From JAFGBI01 sp964480725 (GTDB lineage Bacteria; Myxococcota_A; Polyangia; Polyangiales; Polyangiaceae), in NCBI GenBank assembly GCA_964480725.1, contig CAYZQO010000020.1, forward strand, positions 1 to 64,000: 64,000 bases of DNA, given 5' to 3'. Positions 36,439 to 46,275 of the stretch are shown here, in pieces. Position 1 is the first letter of the stretch, and every line of letters begins with the position of its first letter. Below the pieces are notes generated by a model that was not told the DNA's origin, made no database searches, and was given only the letters and a program-made list of their open reading frames with translations. Both the position numbers and the translations under genes were made by a program.

Positions 36439-38367
36439 CTAGTCCGCGGCCTCGGCGCGGGCTCGCCGCTGACCAGCGACGAGCCCGTAGTACGCCGTCG
36501 TCGCCTCGCGCTCGGTGATCAGCCACGCTGCCCGCCCGCTCCCGTCCACCACCGGGAGGACGTGCGTGCTCGACTCGAGCATGCTGCCGAGCACGACGGA
36601 GAGCGGATCGGTTTCCTTGACGCCCCGCACGGGCACCGCCAGATCGGCGGCGACCACGACGAAGGCGAGCGCGGGATCGAGCATCCCCTCGTCGAGGGTG
36701 CGCCGCTCGATGACGCCGTGCAGCCGACCCGCGGCATCGACCACCACGACCGCATCGTCCGCGCTGCGCTCGAGCCCCGCCGCAATATCGGCGGGCGGCG
36801 CGCCGGCCGCGACGACGACCGGGGCGCGTGGCGCCGCGACCAGATCGCGAGCCAAGAGCGTGTCGAGCAGGCTCACCTCGCCGTCGGCAGCGCGGGACTG
36901 GCGTTGGGCCGGGTACAGGCACACCCGGCGCGACAGGAGATAGCCGAGGCCGACGCTGAGCATGAGCGGGACCAAGAGGTCGTAACTCCCGGCCATCTCG
37001 CTGATCATCACCACCGCCGCGACCGGAGTGTGGGCGAGCCCACCGTAGAAGGTCCCCATCCCCACCAGGGCGAACGCCCCCGGATCGGGCGCGTCGGGGA
37101 GCACCAACTGCACGGCACAACCGAACGCCCCGCCGAGCAGCCCACCGATGGCGATGGAGGGCCCGAAGTCTCCGGCGCTGCCGCCCGACTCGAGGGTGAG
37201 CGCGGTGGCTAGCATCTTGACGATCGCGAGCCCCCCGAGCAGGAGCACGGCGGTCCAGCCGCTCGGCATCCAGTCGGGCCGCAGGATCGCCGCCTGCGCC
37301 GCGCCGTAGCCCGAGCCGAGGATCCCGATCCCCTGGTGCACGCGGCCGAGGCTCGGGTTGACGAGGGTGATCCAGAGCAGCGCCAGCAGCCCGAGCGCGA
37401 GGCCCCCGACCCCGGGCCCGAGCCACCGCGGGACCCGAGACCAACGGAAGAGCCCGCGCACGACGCGGAGCTGGGCGAGGAAGAGGTACCCACCGAGGCT
37501 GATGAAGAGGGCCAGCGGGACGAAAAGCCACAGGCCACGCGGGTCGAAGGGGTAGGCGTCAGCAACGCCGAAGACGGGCACGTCCGAGGGGAACACCAGG
37601 CGGAACACGGAGTACGCCGTGACGCTCGAAAGGATCGCGGGCACGAGCGCGTCGGACTCGAAGTCGTCGCGGTAGAGCACTTCGGTCGCCAGCAGGCCCG
37701 CGCCAAGCGGGGTGCCGAAGACCGCGGAGAGTCCTCCCGCCGTCCCCGCGACCAGCAGCAGCCGCCGATCGCGCTCGCTCAGCCGCAGGGCGCGCCCGAC
37801 GAGGTTGCCGACGGACGCGCCGATCAGCATGGTGGGCCCCTCGCGCCCCCCGGAGCCGCCGGTGCCGAGCGTGCCCAGCGTGGCCGCGAGCTTGAGCGCC
37901 ATCACCCGACGCCGCAGGCTCCCGCCGTGGTGGAAGGCCTCGACGTAGGCGTTGCCGCCGCCGCCGAGCACCTCCGGCGCCAGGAAATGCCCGAGGAGCC
38001 CGGTCACCAGCCCTCCCACCGCGGGCACCGCCACCAGGAGCCAGGGGACGAGGACACCGGAGGAGTCCTCGCCGAAGAGGGCGAGCTCCCCACGCGCATG
38101 GAGCGGCGCGTAACCGGCGAGCCCCTGGAGGAAGATCCGCTCGGTGAGGCCCAGGCCGTAGACGAAGATGCAGGCGACCAGACCGACCGCGGTGCCCACC
38201 GCCAGACCCAGGAGCAGGGTCCGACCGGCGTGGCGTAGCTCGAGATCGCGCAGCGGCGCCGCCAGCGAGCGCAGGACCGTGAGCGGCAGCTCGCGCACGA
38301 GCCGCTCGTCGGGCCACGCAAAGATGGGTGGCAGGCTTCGGAGCCGCTCTCGCGGACGATCGGGCAT
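36439..38367 (-). CDS. ClC-family chloride channel/antiporter with CBS domains
   Basis: 642-residue inner-membrane protein. Residues about 45-455 hold the ClC membrane core with GGREGPTMLIGASVG (the GREGP filter and gating Glu), GLSAVFGTPLGAGLLATEV, and ESGGSAGDFGPSIAIGG. The usual GSGIP sequence is replaced by GGGGNAY, so anion selectivity may differ. Residues about 480-625 form a tandem CBS pair (VVVDAAGRLHGVIERRTL and VLPVVDGSGRAAWLITEREA), likely nucleotide-sensing. Whether it is a channel or a proton exchanger cannot be told from motifs seen here. Confidence 0.88.
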   Translation of the reverse strand: MPDRPRERLRSLPPIFAWPDERLVRELPLTVLRSLAAPLRDLELRHAGRTLLLGLAVGTAVGLVACIFVYGLGLTERIFLQGLAGYAPLHARGELALFGEDSSGVLVPWLLVAVPAVGGLVTGLLGHFLAPEVLGGGGNAYVEAFHHGGSLRRRVMALKLAATLGTLGTGGSGGREGPTMLIGASVGNLVGRALRLSERDRRLLLVAGTAGGLSAVFGTPLGAGLLATEVLYRDDFESDALVPAILSSVTAYSVFRLVFPSDVPVFGVADAYPFDPRGLWLFVPLALFISLGGYLFLAQLRVVRGLFRWSRVPRWLGPGVGGLALGLLALLWITLVNPSLGRVHQGIGILGSGYGAAQAAILRPDWMPSGWTAVLLLGGLAIVKMLATALTLESGGSAGDFGPSIAIGGLLGGAFGCAVQLVLPDAPDPGAFALVGMGTFYGGLAHTPVAAVVMISEMAGSYDLLVPLMLSVGLGYLLSRRVCLYPAQRQSRAADGEVSLLDTLLARDLVAAPRAPVVVAAGAPPADIAAGLERSADDAVVVVDAAGRLHGVIERRTLDEGMLDPALAFVVVAADLAVPVRGVKETDPLSVVLGSMLESSTHVLPVVDGSGRAAWLITEREATTAYYGLVAGQRRARAEAAD

Positions 38368-38446
38368 GAGGACGACAGCTCCGCTGAAGCTAGATCCCGC
38401 GGGCAGGCTCCCCCGCCCCCCTCACCTTGTCAACCGGGGCCGGGGC

Positions 38447-41155
38447 TCAGCGCTCCGGCCACACGACGAGCGCGGGGTCCGGCCGGATCCCGAAGCTGCC
38501 GATGCCAAGCTCACCCTGCTCGTTGTCGCCCCAGCAGGCGACGGTCCCGTCGCCGAGCAGCGCGCAGGTGTGGTTGGCGCCGGCATCGACGGCGAGAGCG
38601 TTCCCCAGATCGACCACCGGTGCCGGCGCGCTGCCGTCGTCGAGACTGCCCCGCCCGAGCGCTCCATCGCTGCCATTCCCCCAGCAGAGGACGGCGCCGG
38701 TCCCTTGCCGTGCGCAGGTGTGCTGCCCCCCAACCGTGATGGCAACCACGTCCGTGAGCCCGGGGATCTCGACCGGAGCGTCCAGCGTCGTAGCAACACC
38801 GCTGCCGAGCTGGCCGCACCCGTTGTCGCCCCAGCAGCGGACGGTCTTGCCGGCGAGGAGCGCGCAGGTGTGGCTGTCGCCGGCTGCGATCGCGACCGCG
38901 TCGCTGATTCCGTCGACGGGGACCGGGGTGACACTGAGCGCGGGTGCTTCTCCGACGAAGGGGCCATCGCCGAGCTGGCCGTAGTCGTCGGCACCCCAGC
39001 AGAGCACGGCCCCGCTCACCAGCGCGCAGGTGTGGTAGGCGCCGGCGGCGAGCCGCGCCACCCCGGTGAGCCCGGAAACCGCTAGAGGCGTCGTGCTTCC
39101 GTCGACAGAGCCCGGGTCGCGCGCGAGCTGTCCGGAGTAGTTGCTGCCGAAGCAGGCCACGGTACCGTCGGATCGCAGTGCGCAGGTGTGGTCATGCCCA
39201 CCGGCCACCTCGAGCGGTGTGCCGGCGTCCGGCACCGCCACGGGGGCGAGCTGGTTGTCGTAGGAGCCGTCGCCGAGCTGACCGAGATCGTTGTCCCCCC
39301 AGCAGACGAGCTCGCCGCCCGTGCGCAGCGCGCAGGCGTGGGCCCCGCCTACGAAGAGCGCCGTGGCATCGGTGAGCCCCGCGACGACAACGGGATCGCT
39401 GCTGCGCTCCCCGGCGCCGTCGCCGAGCTGGCCCCAGGCGCCGTCGCCCCAGCACTCGACCGTCCCTGCTTCGAGCAGCGCGCAGCTGAAATCCATCGCG
39501 GCGCCGATCGACTCGACCCCGGTGAGGCCTGGGACGACCTGGGGCAGCGCGTAGTCTGCCACGACGCCGTCGCCGAGCTGACCCGCGGTGTTGCTCCCCC
39601 AGCAGCTCACGGCTCCGTCCGCGAGCAGGGCACAGGTGTGGTACCCACCCGCCGCGAGCGCGCTCACGCCGCTGAGCCCGGTCGACGTCGCCGGGAGGTT
39701 ACGGCCCTCGAACATACCGTCGCCGAGCTGGCCAGAGTGGCCGGCTCCCCAGCAGCTGACCGTGCCGCCCGCGCGAAGGGCGCAGGTGTGATAGCCGCCG
39801 GCGCTGAGGGCGCTCGCGTCTTCGAGCTCGACCACCGGGACCGCGGCGACCGGCAGCGTGTCGCGACCGCTGCCGAGCTGCCCGTAGTCGTTGTCGCCCC
39901 AGCAGCTCCCGCTGCCGTCGGCGAAGAGCGCACAGCTGTGGTTGTCGCCCGCCGTGATGGCGACCGCGGGCGCCACTAGCTCGATCGGTACGGGCGCGGC
40001 GCTCTGAGCGGTCGTGTTGCGATCGAGGGCGAGCTGACCGTGCGAGTTTCGCCCCCAGCACCAGACGGAGCCGTCGGTACGCCGGGCGCAGGAGTGGCCC
40101 CCTCCCGCCCGGACCTCCACAACGGGACCACCGACGTCCACCTCGATCGGCTCCGCGCTGGCCCCCACGACGGCGTCGTCACCGAGCTGGTGGGACCCGT
40201 TGTTGCCCCAGCACCGCACGGTCTGGTCGGCGAGCAGGGCGCAGGTGTGCCGGTAGCCCGCGTCGACGGCCACCACGCCGGCGAGGCGCGTCACCTTGAT
40301 GGGCACGGAGCTGCCGCCCGAGTACCCGTCGTAGACGTAGCCGAGCTGCTCCTCGCAGTTGGCGCCCCAGCAGGCGACGGTGCCGTCGGCGCGCAGGGCG
40401 CAGGCATGCTCGCCGCCCACCGTGATCCCCCGAGCATCGGCGAGCTCCACCACCTCGACGGGCAACGCGCTGTCATCGGTGAAGCCGTCACCGAGCTGCC
40501 CGAACGAGTTGAGGCCCCAGCAGAAGACCCTCCCGTCACTCCGCCGCGCGCAGGTGCCGTACTCACCCGCGGCCAATTCGGCGATGAACGGCACGCACTG
40601 CCGGTCGGAGCCGGGCGTCCCCTCGGCGATCACGCCGGCGGGGCAGACGCTCCAGGGCACGCAGGGCGTCGCCGGATCGGCGTCGTCATCCCAGCTCCCG
40701 GCCGCGCACTCGCCACCCGCCGCGCCCCCATCGCCGCCGCTCGGTGGCGCGCCGCCCTCGCCCCCCACGGCCCCCGTTCCACCGACGCCACCCGTCGCAC
40801 CACCGCCCCCGCCACCCATGCCGCCCCCGCCGCTCGGCGACTCACCCCCGTCGCCCTCGTCGCCGCCGGCGACACCGCCGAGCCCGTCGCCGCCGGCGAC
40901 ACCGCCGAACCCGTCGAGCCCACCGCCGGCGCCGCCCTGAGCAGCACCGCCCGACGACGCGCCCGCGCGGGCCGTGGCCTCGGCCCCGCTCGCGCCAGCG
41001 GAGTCGCTGGCGCCGCCCGCCTCACCCGCCGAGCCCCCGGCAGGGTCCGCGCGGCGGGAGTACCCGTCGAGATCCATACAGCCGGCGGCGAGCGCCGGTA
41101 GGGCCAGGGTGAGGGCCGCAGCCCCGAAGCGCTTCGCTCGATCCGACATCCCCAT
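38447..41155 (-). CDS. RCC1-repeat lipoprotein, 14 repeats
   Basis: 902-residue lipoprotein (lipobox AAGC) with a long Gly/Ala/Ser/Asp linker (about residues 30-150) and then 14 RCC1-type repeats. Each carries H-x-CAL-x-x-G-x-V-x-CWG, such as YHTCALLADGAVSCWG, with conserved cysteines absent from eukaryotic RCC1. Fourteen repeats would make two seven-bladed propellers. It starts 3 bp after the TPR/PEGA gene and lies in the operon of a Ser/Thr kinase. Probable role is binding at the cell surface. The second ATG at 41149 is an alternative start. Confidence 0.85.
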   Translation of the reverse strand: MGMSDRAKRFGAAALTLALPALAAGCMDLDGYSRRADPAGGSAGEAGGASDSAGASGAEATARAGASSGGAAQGGAGGGLDGFGGVAGGDGLGGVAGGDEGDGGESPSGGGGMGGGGGGATGGVGGTGAVGGEGGAPPSGGDGGAAGGECAAGSWDDDADPATPCVPWSVCPAGVIAEGTPGSDRQCVPFIAELAAGEYGTCARRSDGRVFCWGLNSFGQLGDGFTDDSALPVEVVELADARGITVGGEHACALRADGTVACWGANCEEQLGYVYDGYSGGSSVPIKVTRLAGVVAVDAGYRHTCALLADQTVRCWGNNGSHQLGDDAVVGASAEPIEVDVGGPVVEVRAGGGHSCARRTDGSVWCWGRNSHGQLALDRNTTAQSAAPVPIELVAPAVAITAGDNHSCALFADGSGSCWGDNDYGQLGSGRDTLPVAAVPVVELEDASALSAGGYHTCALRAGGTVSCWGAGHSGQLGDGMFEGRNLPATSTGLSGVSALAAGGYHTCALLADGAVSCWGSNTAGQLGDGVVADYALPQVVPGLTGVESIGAAMDFSCALLEAGTVECWGDGAWGQLGDGAGERSSDPVVVAGLTDATALFVGGAHACALRTGGELVCWGDNDLGQLGDGSYDNQLAPVAVPDAGTPLEVAGGHDHTCALRSDGTVACFGSNYSGQLARDPGSVDGSTTPLAVSGLTGVARLAAGAYHTCALVSGAVLCWGADDYGQLGDGPFVGEAPALSVTPVPVDGISDAVAIAAGDSHTCALLAGKTVRCWGDNGCGQLGSGVATTLDAPVEIPGLTDVVAITVGGQHTCARQGTGAVLCWGNGSDGALGRGSLDDGSAPAPVVDLGNALAVDAGANHTCALLGDGTVACWGDNEQGELGIGSFGIRPDPALVVWPER

Positions 41156-41158
41156 CGC

Positions 41159-42187
41159 TCAGAAGCTCCTCTGCCAAGTGATCCCTGCCCCGCCCGGCGC
41201 CAAGGTCGGCGTGAGCGTCGCGCGCCGCGGCGAGCCCTCGCCGGGGCGGGCAAGCCCGAGGTACAGTCCGGCGCCGAGGGCCGCGCCGCCGGCGGCCAGC
41301 GAGACGGTGCTCACGAGCTGGCGCGTCCGCGCACGCTTCACGGCGTCCATCCCCTCCCCGTCACAGCGGAGATCGGCGTCGCAGCGCTCGTCAATGGTCC
41401 CCTGCTCGGACCAGGCGAGCGCACGCAGGACACCGCCCGCGACCAGGCCTGCGACGCCAACCCCGCCGAGCACGAGCGCGGCCGTCCGGTTACCGTGGCG
41501 GGCTTCGCCGGACTCGGCCGCGACCGCCGCTGGAGGCGCCGGCTCCACGGAGCGCGCCGCGGGAGCTCCTTCGCGGCGCGCGGGCGCGGCCGCCAGGTCC
41601 CCCGGCTCGCAGCGGAGCTCCGCGCGCTCCCCCTCCGCGAGATCGACCTCGTAGCGGCGCGCGACCCGACCGGGCGCAGCGACCACCACCACGTGGGGGC
41701 CCGGATCGGCGGGTAACCCGAGGCCGTCGCTGCTCCGCCCCACGGGCACGCCGTCGCGGGTCACCGTGACGTCGCCGTCCGGTGGGAAGCGAAGCGTGAG
41801 ACGCGGGAGGCGCGGCTCCAACTCGGCCACCAGGGCCGCCACCTGCGGCCGCCGATCGTCGTCGGGAGGGAGTTGCTCCAGCGCTTGCTGGAAGCGGGTC
41901 CACGCCGTAGCGAGCCGCCCCTGCCGCTGGTCGCAGGCCGCGATGTTGAGGAGCGTGCCCACGGCGGGGTCGAGCCGGTAGCTCTCCTCGAATTTGGGAC
42001 AGGCGATCGCGTGATCCCCGGCCGCCGTCGCTTCCCGTGCCTCCTGGAAGAGGGCCCGGGCCGCGACCGGATCCCGGGCGTCGGGATCCGCCGCCGCATG
42101 CCCGGCCCACGCCGACCCAAGCGCGCCAATCGTGAGCGCCATCGGCAGCGACCATCGACGGGAGGACCAGGGGCGGGGAGCGACCAT
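41159..42187 (-). CDS. TPR/PEGA envelope protein with two transmembrane segments
   Basis: 342-residue protein with export signal (ending AAADPD), a tetratricopeptide-like helical region (ARALFQEAREATAAGDHAIACPKFEESYRLDPAVGTLLNIAACDQRQGR), a PEGA-type beta domain (LTLRFPPDGDVTVTRDGVPVG ... GPHVVVVAAPG) and two hydrophobic helices near residues 235-255 and 300-320. This architecture is frequent in myxobacteria beside Ser/Thr kinases, where it is thought to be an envelope scaffold or target. Operon: 33 bp after the kinase stop and 3 bp before the RCC1 gene. Confidence 0.8.
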   Translation of the reverse strand: MVAPRPWSSRRWSLPMALTIGALGSAWAGHAAADPDARDPVAARALFQEAREATAAGDHAIACPKFEESYRLDPAVGTLLNIAACDQRQGRLATAWTRFQQALEQLPPDDDRRPQVAALVAELEPRLPRLTLRFPPDGDVTVTRDGVPVGRSSDGLGLPADPGPHVVVVAAPGRVARRYEVDLAEGERAELRCEPGDLAAAPARREGAPAARSVEPAPPAAVAAESGEARHGNRTAALVLGGVGVAGLVAGGVLRALAWSEQGTIDERCDADLRCDGEGMDAVKRARTRQLVSTVSLAAGGAALGAGLYLGLARPGEGSPRRATLTPTLAPGGAGITWQRSF

Positions 42188-42220
42188 CACCGAGTCATAC
42201 CTCTGTGCGCGGGAATCCGG

Positions 42221-43705
42221 TCAGTACTGCCGATCGAGGAAGCTTGTGCCCGGGCGGGCGGGGGGGCGCGAGGTCGCTGCGGCGGAACCGCCGGACGCGG
42301 ACGGCGAGCGCCAGCCGGCTGACCCCGAGAGGGTCGTCCCCGTGCGCCCGCGGCCCGCCGTGGGCGACGCCGCGGCGGCCCCGCTCGCGACGGCGCTCGC
42401 CGAGGCGGAGCCCCGTAGCGCCGTAGTGGACGAGGCGAGCGTCTCCGCGCCCGAGGGCGCCGGGAGCGCGGCGGCGACGCTCCCCGTGGCGGAGGCCTCC
42501 GGGACCACCTCGACGGAGGGAGCGAGCATCCCGGAGCTGCCCAGCGCCTCGACCCCGAGGTTCGCGCCCAGCGGCGCCCCTCCGACGAGCACGCGATACC
42601 CCACCGCACCCCCCACGAGCGCGACGACGCCCAGCACCGCCCCCGCGACGATCCACCCCGACCCGCGACGCTCTCGCAACGGGAGGTGCTCCCAGGTAGC
42701 GGCGGTCGCAGCGCGCGGCGCGACCGCCGCACCGGCCGTCTCCCCCACGACGGGCGGGTCGGTGCGGCCCGGCGCGATCCCGAGGGTCCGGCGGATCCGG
42801 CTGACGGACGCGACCGCGTGGGCGGGCGCGTAGGGCTCGAGCGCGATCGCGAGCTCCCCGACGTCTGAATAACGGCGGCTCCGCTCTTTCTCTAGGCAGC
42901 GGAGCACGACCGCCTCGAGCTCCGGCGGCACGTCGGGCCGCGACACCCGGAGCGGAGCCGGCGGCTGACTCGACACCCGCGCGTGCACCTCCGCCAGCGT
43001 CTCGCCGAGGAACGGCCCGTGCCCTGCCAGAAGCTCGTAGAGGATGGCACCGAGCGCCCAGATGTCCGTGCGAGCGTCGACGTCGCGTGCCGAGAGCATC
43101 TGCTCCGGAGACATGTAGAGCGGCGTGCCGAAAACCGCCGCGGTCCGGGTCAGGTGCGACGTCTCCGCCGTGTCCGCCGCGACCGCGAGCTTGGAGATCC
43201 CGAAATCGAGGATCTTGATCAGATCGGCGCCGTCGGGGCGGCACACCCAGAACAGGTTCGCTGGCTTCAGATCCCGGTGGACGATCCCGAGACGGTGAGC
43301 CTCCGCGAGCGCCTCCGCCGCCTGCAGCACGAAGTCCACGGCCCGCGGGATGGGGATCCCCCCTTGCTCCTGGACCCACGAGGCGAGGTCGCACCCCTCC
43401 AGCAGCTCCATGACCATGTACGGGGCACCGGTAGGGAGGACGTCCACGTCGAGCACGCGCACCACGTGCTCGCTCTTGATCTTGACCGCCGCCCGCGCCT
43501 CCCGGGAGAACCGCGCCACCACGTCCGGCACGACGGCCGCGGCGGGGAGGAGGACCTTGATCGCGACGGGCTCGTCGAGCTGCACGTGGTGGGCCGCCAT
43601 CACGACGCCCATGCCGCCGACGCCGATCACCCGATCGATCCGGTACTTGTCGGCAACGAGGTCGCCGGGCTCGAGCCCGACCGCTGGCGTCGTCTCTGGT
43701 TGCAT
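42221..43705 (-). CDS. transmembrane Ser/Thr protein kinase (Hanks type)
   Basis: 494-residue kinase. The N-terminal catalytic domain has the glycine loop IGVGGMGVV, catalytic Lys in VAIKVLL, HRDLKPANLF, the DFG in ILDFGISK and the activation-loop end FGTPLYMSPEQM. A single transmembrane helix (IVAGAVLGVVALVGGAVGY) at about residues 355-375 is followed by a Ser/Ala/Thr-rich tail outside the membrane. It heads an operon with the TPR/PEGA and RCC1 lipoproteins, which are candidate partners of its outer tail. Confidence 0.92.
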   Translation of the reverse strand: MQPETTPAVGLEPGDLVADKYRIDRVIGVGGMGVVMAAHHVQLDEPVAIKVLLPAAAVVPDVVARFSREARAAVKIKSEHVVRVLDVDVLPTGAPYMVMELLEGCDLASWVQEQGGIPIPRAVDFVLQAAEALAEAHRLGIVHRDLKPANLFWVCRPDGADLIKILDFGISKLAVAADTAETSHLTRTAAVFGTPLYMSPEQMLSARDVDARTDIWALGAILYELLAGHGPFLGETLAEVHARVSSQPPAPLRVSRPDVPPELEAVVLRCLEKERSRRYSDVGELAIALEPYAPAHAVASVSRIRRTLGIAPGRTDPPVVGETAGAAVAPRAATAATWEHLPLRERRGSGWIVAGAVLGVVALVGGAVGYRVLVGGAPLGANLGVEALGSSGMLAPSVEVVPEASATGSVAAALPAPSGAETLASSTTALRGSASASAVASGAAAASPTAGRGRTGTTLSGSAGWRSPSASGGSAAATSRPPARPGTSFLDRQY

Positions 43706-43873
43706 CGGTGTCCGTCGCGCCGCCGTCCGAGCCTAGGGTGCTACGCCTACCATCTCCTCCCGACTGGGGAAAGGCCGGTGGGCGTCGGTTCGACTGGGCC
43801 CGCGACGCGAGGTGCGGGCGGCCGCGCGCTCCCGGCTCCGTCCGCGGGCCCCGGCGCGCGGCGCGACGACGCC

Positions 43874-46111
43874 TCAGGACCGGCGCGCCGCGCGCCGTAC
43901 CTCGGCGAGCTTGGCGCCGAGGTCCGCACGGCCGTAGGGCTTCTGCAGGAACGCGGCCCCCGCGAGCTCCGCCTGTCCCCCCCCGGGGTGACCCGAGACG
44001 AACACCACCTGGAGGCCCGGGTACCGCTCCCGGAGCTCCCTGGCGATGGAGGGGCCACCGCGGCCCGGCATCGCAATGTCACAGAGCAAGAGGTCGAACG
44101 GCGTCGCGCGAGACGCCGCGCAAGCGAGCGCCTCCGCGGCGTCCCCGGCCACCACCGCCCGATACCCGAGGCTCTCGAGCAGGCGCGCCGCGGTGCCCCG
44201 CACGAGCTCGTCGTCGTCGACCACGAGCACAGCGCCCTCCCCCGCGCTGGCGGGCGCCGGGGTCACCTCGTGCTCGTCGGGCGGCGCCTCCGCGACCAGT
44301 GGCAGCAGGACCGAGAAGCTCGACCCAGCGCCGGGGGTGCTCTCCACGGTGATGTCCCCGCCGTGTTGGCGCACAATGCCGTAGGAGCTCGCGAGCCCGA
44401 GCCCGGTCCCGTGGCCCTTGGTGGAGAAGAACGGCTCGAACAGGTGGGCCCGCGTCGCCTCGTCGATACCGGTGCCCGAGTCGACGACCTGAAGCGACGC
44501 GACCTCGCCGGAGAGCTCGCCACCGGGGGGGAGCGTCCGGCGCCCGACGCGCACCTCCAGGCGCCCTCCGCCCGGCATGGCGTCGCGCGCGTTGACGACC
44601 AGGTTCACCAGCACCTGCTCGAGCAGCGCCGGGTCGGCGCGAACGAAGGCCCGCGCGCCGTACTCGATCACGAGCTCGACGTCCCCACCGACCAGCGGCC
44701 GCAGCATCCGGTCCACGTGCTGCACCAGGGCCCCGAGCTCGACGACCCGGAGCTCGGCCGGCTGCCGCCGCGCGAACGCCAGCAGCTGCTGGGTGAGATC
44801 GCGCGCCCGCAGCGACGCATGGCGAATCGTCGTCAGATCGTCACTCAGGCCAGCGGGACAGCGCGCTTCCAGGAGCTCCAGCGCGCCCAGGATCGCGGCC
44901 AGCATGTTGTTGAAGTCGTGCGCCACCCCGCCCGCGAGGCGCCCGATGCTCTCGAGCCGACTCGCCCGCCGGAGCTCGTCCTCGAGGCGGTGCTGCTCGG
45001 TGACGTCCATCACGGTGCCCACGATCCTTGCCCGCGCCCCCGCTCGCTGGACCTTCCCGCGGAGCCGCGCCCAGCGCGCGACCCCGTCGCTCCCGATGAG
45101 CCGCGCGTCCAGCTCGATCTCGGTCTGACGCGCCACCACCAGCTCCTCGAGGACCCCGCGGACCTTGCCTCGATCCTCCGGGTGGACGCGCTCCAGGAAG
45201 CCGTCCACGCCGCGCCCCCTATCCCGCAGCAGGAACAGGTCGTCGAGGTTCGGTGACCACCGCCCCTCGTCGGAACCGGGCTCGAGCTCCCAGACCCCCA
45301 TGCGTGCCGCCCCCATCGCCAGGTCGAGCCGCGCGGCGCTCTCGACGAGCGCCCGCTGGGCGACCAGGCGCTCGGTGACGTCGGTGAGGATCGCCGCCGA
45401 GCCGGTGACGGCGCCGGTGGCGGAGCGCACGGGCTCGGCCGCCACGCGGAGCCAGCGCGTGCGCCCGTCCTGCTCCAGCGCGAAGACGGCGGCCGGAACG
45501 GGGCGGTCGGTCGCGAGCGCGACGAGGTCCGGCAGCGCCTCGGCGGTAACGATCTCCCCACGCTCGGTGCGGAGCGTCGCTTCGGGGGGGAAAACCCGCC
45601 TCTCGCCGAGCAGATCCGCCTCCCGCTCGGCGCCGAGGAGGCGCACGGCGACGGCGTTACAGGCCAGCACTCGGCCGTCGGCGCCACGCAGGAGGACGGC
45701 GTCGGGGAGCGCGGCCACCAGACTCCGGTAGCGCGACTCGCTCTCGCTGAGCGCGACCTGCGCGACCTGCTGGCTCGGCACGTCCTCGAGAAAGAGGGCG
45801 AGGCGCTCCGGCCCGAGCGGGACCAGGGTGAGCCGGAGGTTCAGCGTCGCCTCGGTGCGGTCGTAGCGGCGCACCGGCTGCTCGAGGACGAGCGGCTGCT
45901 GCTCGGCGACGCAGCGACGCGCGGCCTCGCCGATCTCCGGCTGGTCGCGGTAGAGCGCCGCCATCGGCTTGCCGAGCAGGACCTCGACGTGGGGGTTGCG
46001 CGACCGGCCCGCCGCGTTGACCTGCTCCAGGACGAAGGCCCCGTCAGCGGCGCGGAAGGCGTAGCCCGCCACCGGCACATGCTCGAAGAGGTCGTCGAAG
46101 CCGCCCATCAT
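43874..46111 (-). CDS. multi-PAS hybrid sensor histidine kinase with receiver
   Basis: 745-residue soluble sensor kinase. Three PAS-like domains occupy about residues 1-380 (YRSLVAALPDAVLLRGADGRVLACN; MGVWELEPGSDEGRWSPNLDDLFL with a PAC-like end IVGTVMDVTEQHRLEDEL). The dimerisation box GGVAHDFNNMLAAILG has His398. The ATPase domain shows NLVVNARDAMPGGG and STKGHGTGLGLASSYGIVRQHGG. A C-terminal receiver has phospho-acceptor Asp678 in LLLCDIAMPG and Lys in FLQKPYG. No transmembrane helix is present, so the signal is likely cytoplasmic. No partner regulator lies adjacent. The ATG at 46111 is preferred over a TTG at 46123. Confidence 0.92.
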   Translation of the reverse strand: MMGGFDDLFEHVPVAGYAFRAADGAFVLEQVNAAGRSRNPHVEVLLGKPMAALYRDQPEIGEAARRCVAEQQPLVLEQPVRRYDRTEATLNLRLTLVPLGPERLALFLEDVPSQQVAQVALSESESRYRSLVAALPDAVLLRGADGRVLACNAVAVRLLGAEREADLLGERRVFPPEATLRTERGEIVTAEALPDLVALATDRPVPAAVFALEQDGRTRWLRVAAEPVRSATGAVTGSAAILTDVTERLVAQRALVESAARLDLAMGAARMGVWELEPGSDEGRWSPNLDDLFLLRDRGRGVDGFLERVHPEDRGKVRGVLEELVVARQTEIELDARLIGSDGVARWARLRGKVQRAGARARIVGTVMDVTEQHRLEDELRRASRLESIGRLAGGVAHDFNNMLAAILGALELLEARCPAGLSDDLTTIRHASLRARDLTQQLLAFARRQPAELRVVELGALVQHVDRMLRPLVGGDVELVIEYGARAFVRADPALLEQVLVNLVVNARDAMPGGGRLEVRVGRRTLPPGGELSGEVASLQVVDSGTGIDEATRAHLFEPFFSTKGHGTGLGLASSYGIVRQHGGDITVESTPGAGSSFSVLLPLVAEAPPDEHEVTPAPASAGEGAVLVVDDDELVRGTAARLLESLGYRAVVAGDAAEALACAASRATPFDLLLCDIAMPGRGGPSIARELRERYPGLQVVFVSGHPGGGQAELAGAAFLQKPYGRADLGAKLAEVRRAARRS

Positions 46112-46275
46112 CCCGCTCGCCAACGCTATCGTATCCGACGCCCTCGAGCAGCACCATCACCCTCTGGCGCGTCCCGCTCGCGCGCGAGGATCCCGTCCGG
46201 AGGGGCAGGGGCACGCGCTCGACGAGGCCGCCCCGATCCTGCGGCGACGAACCGCACCGTGGGCGCGCGGCGAGG

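Noticed and set aside
36562..37212. 216-codon plus-strand frame inside the ClC gene
   Set aside because: Shadow of the CBS and membrane-domain coding; charged low-complexity translation with no motif.
43874..46111. Possible cytoplasmic regulator partner gene for the histidine kinase
   Set aside because: Neighbouring frames contain no response regulator; the kinase has its own receiver domain.
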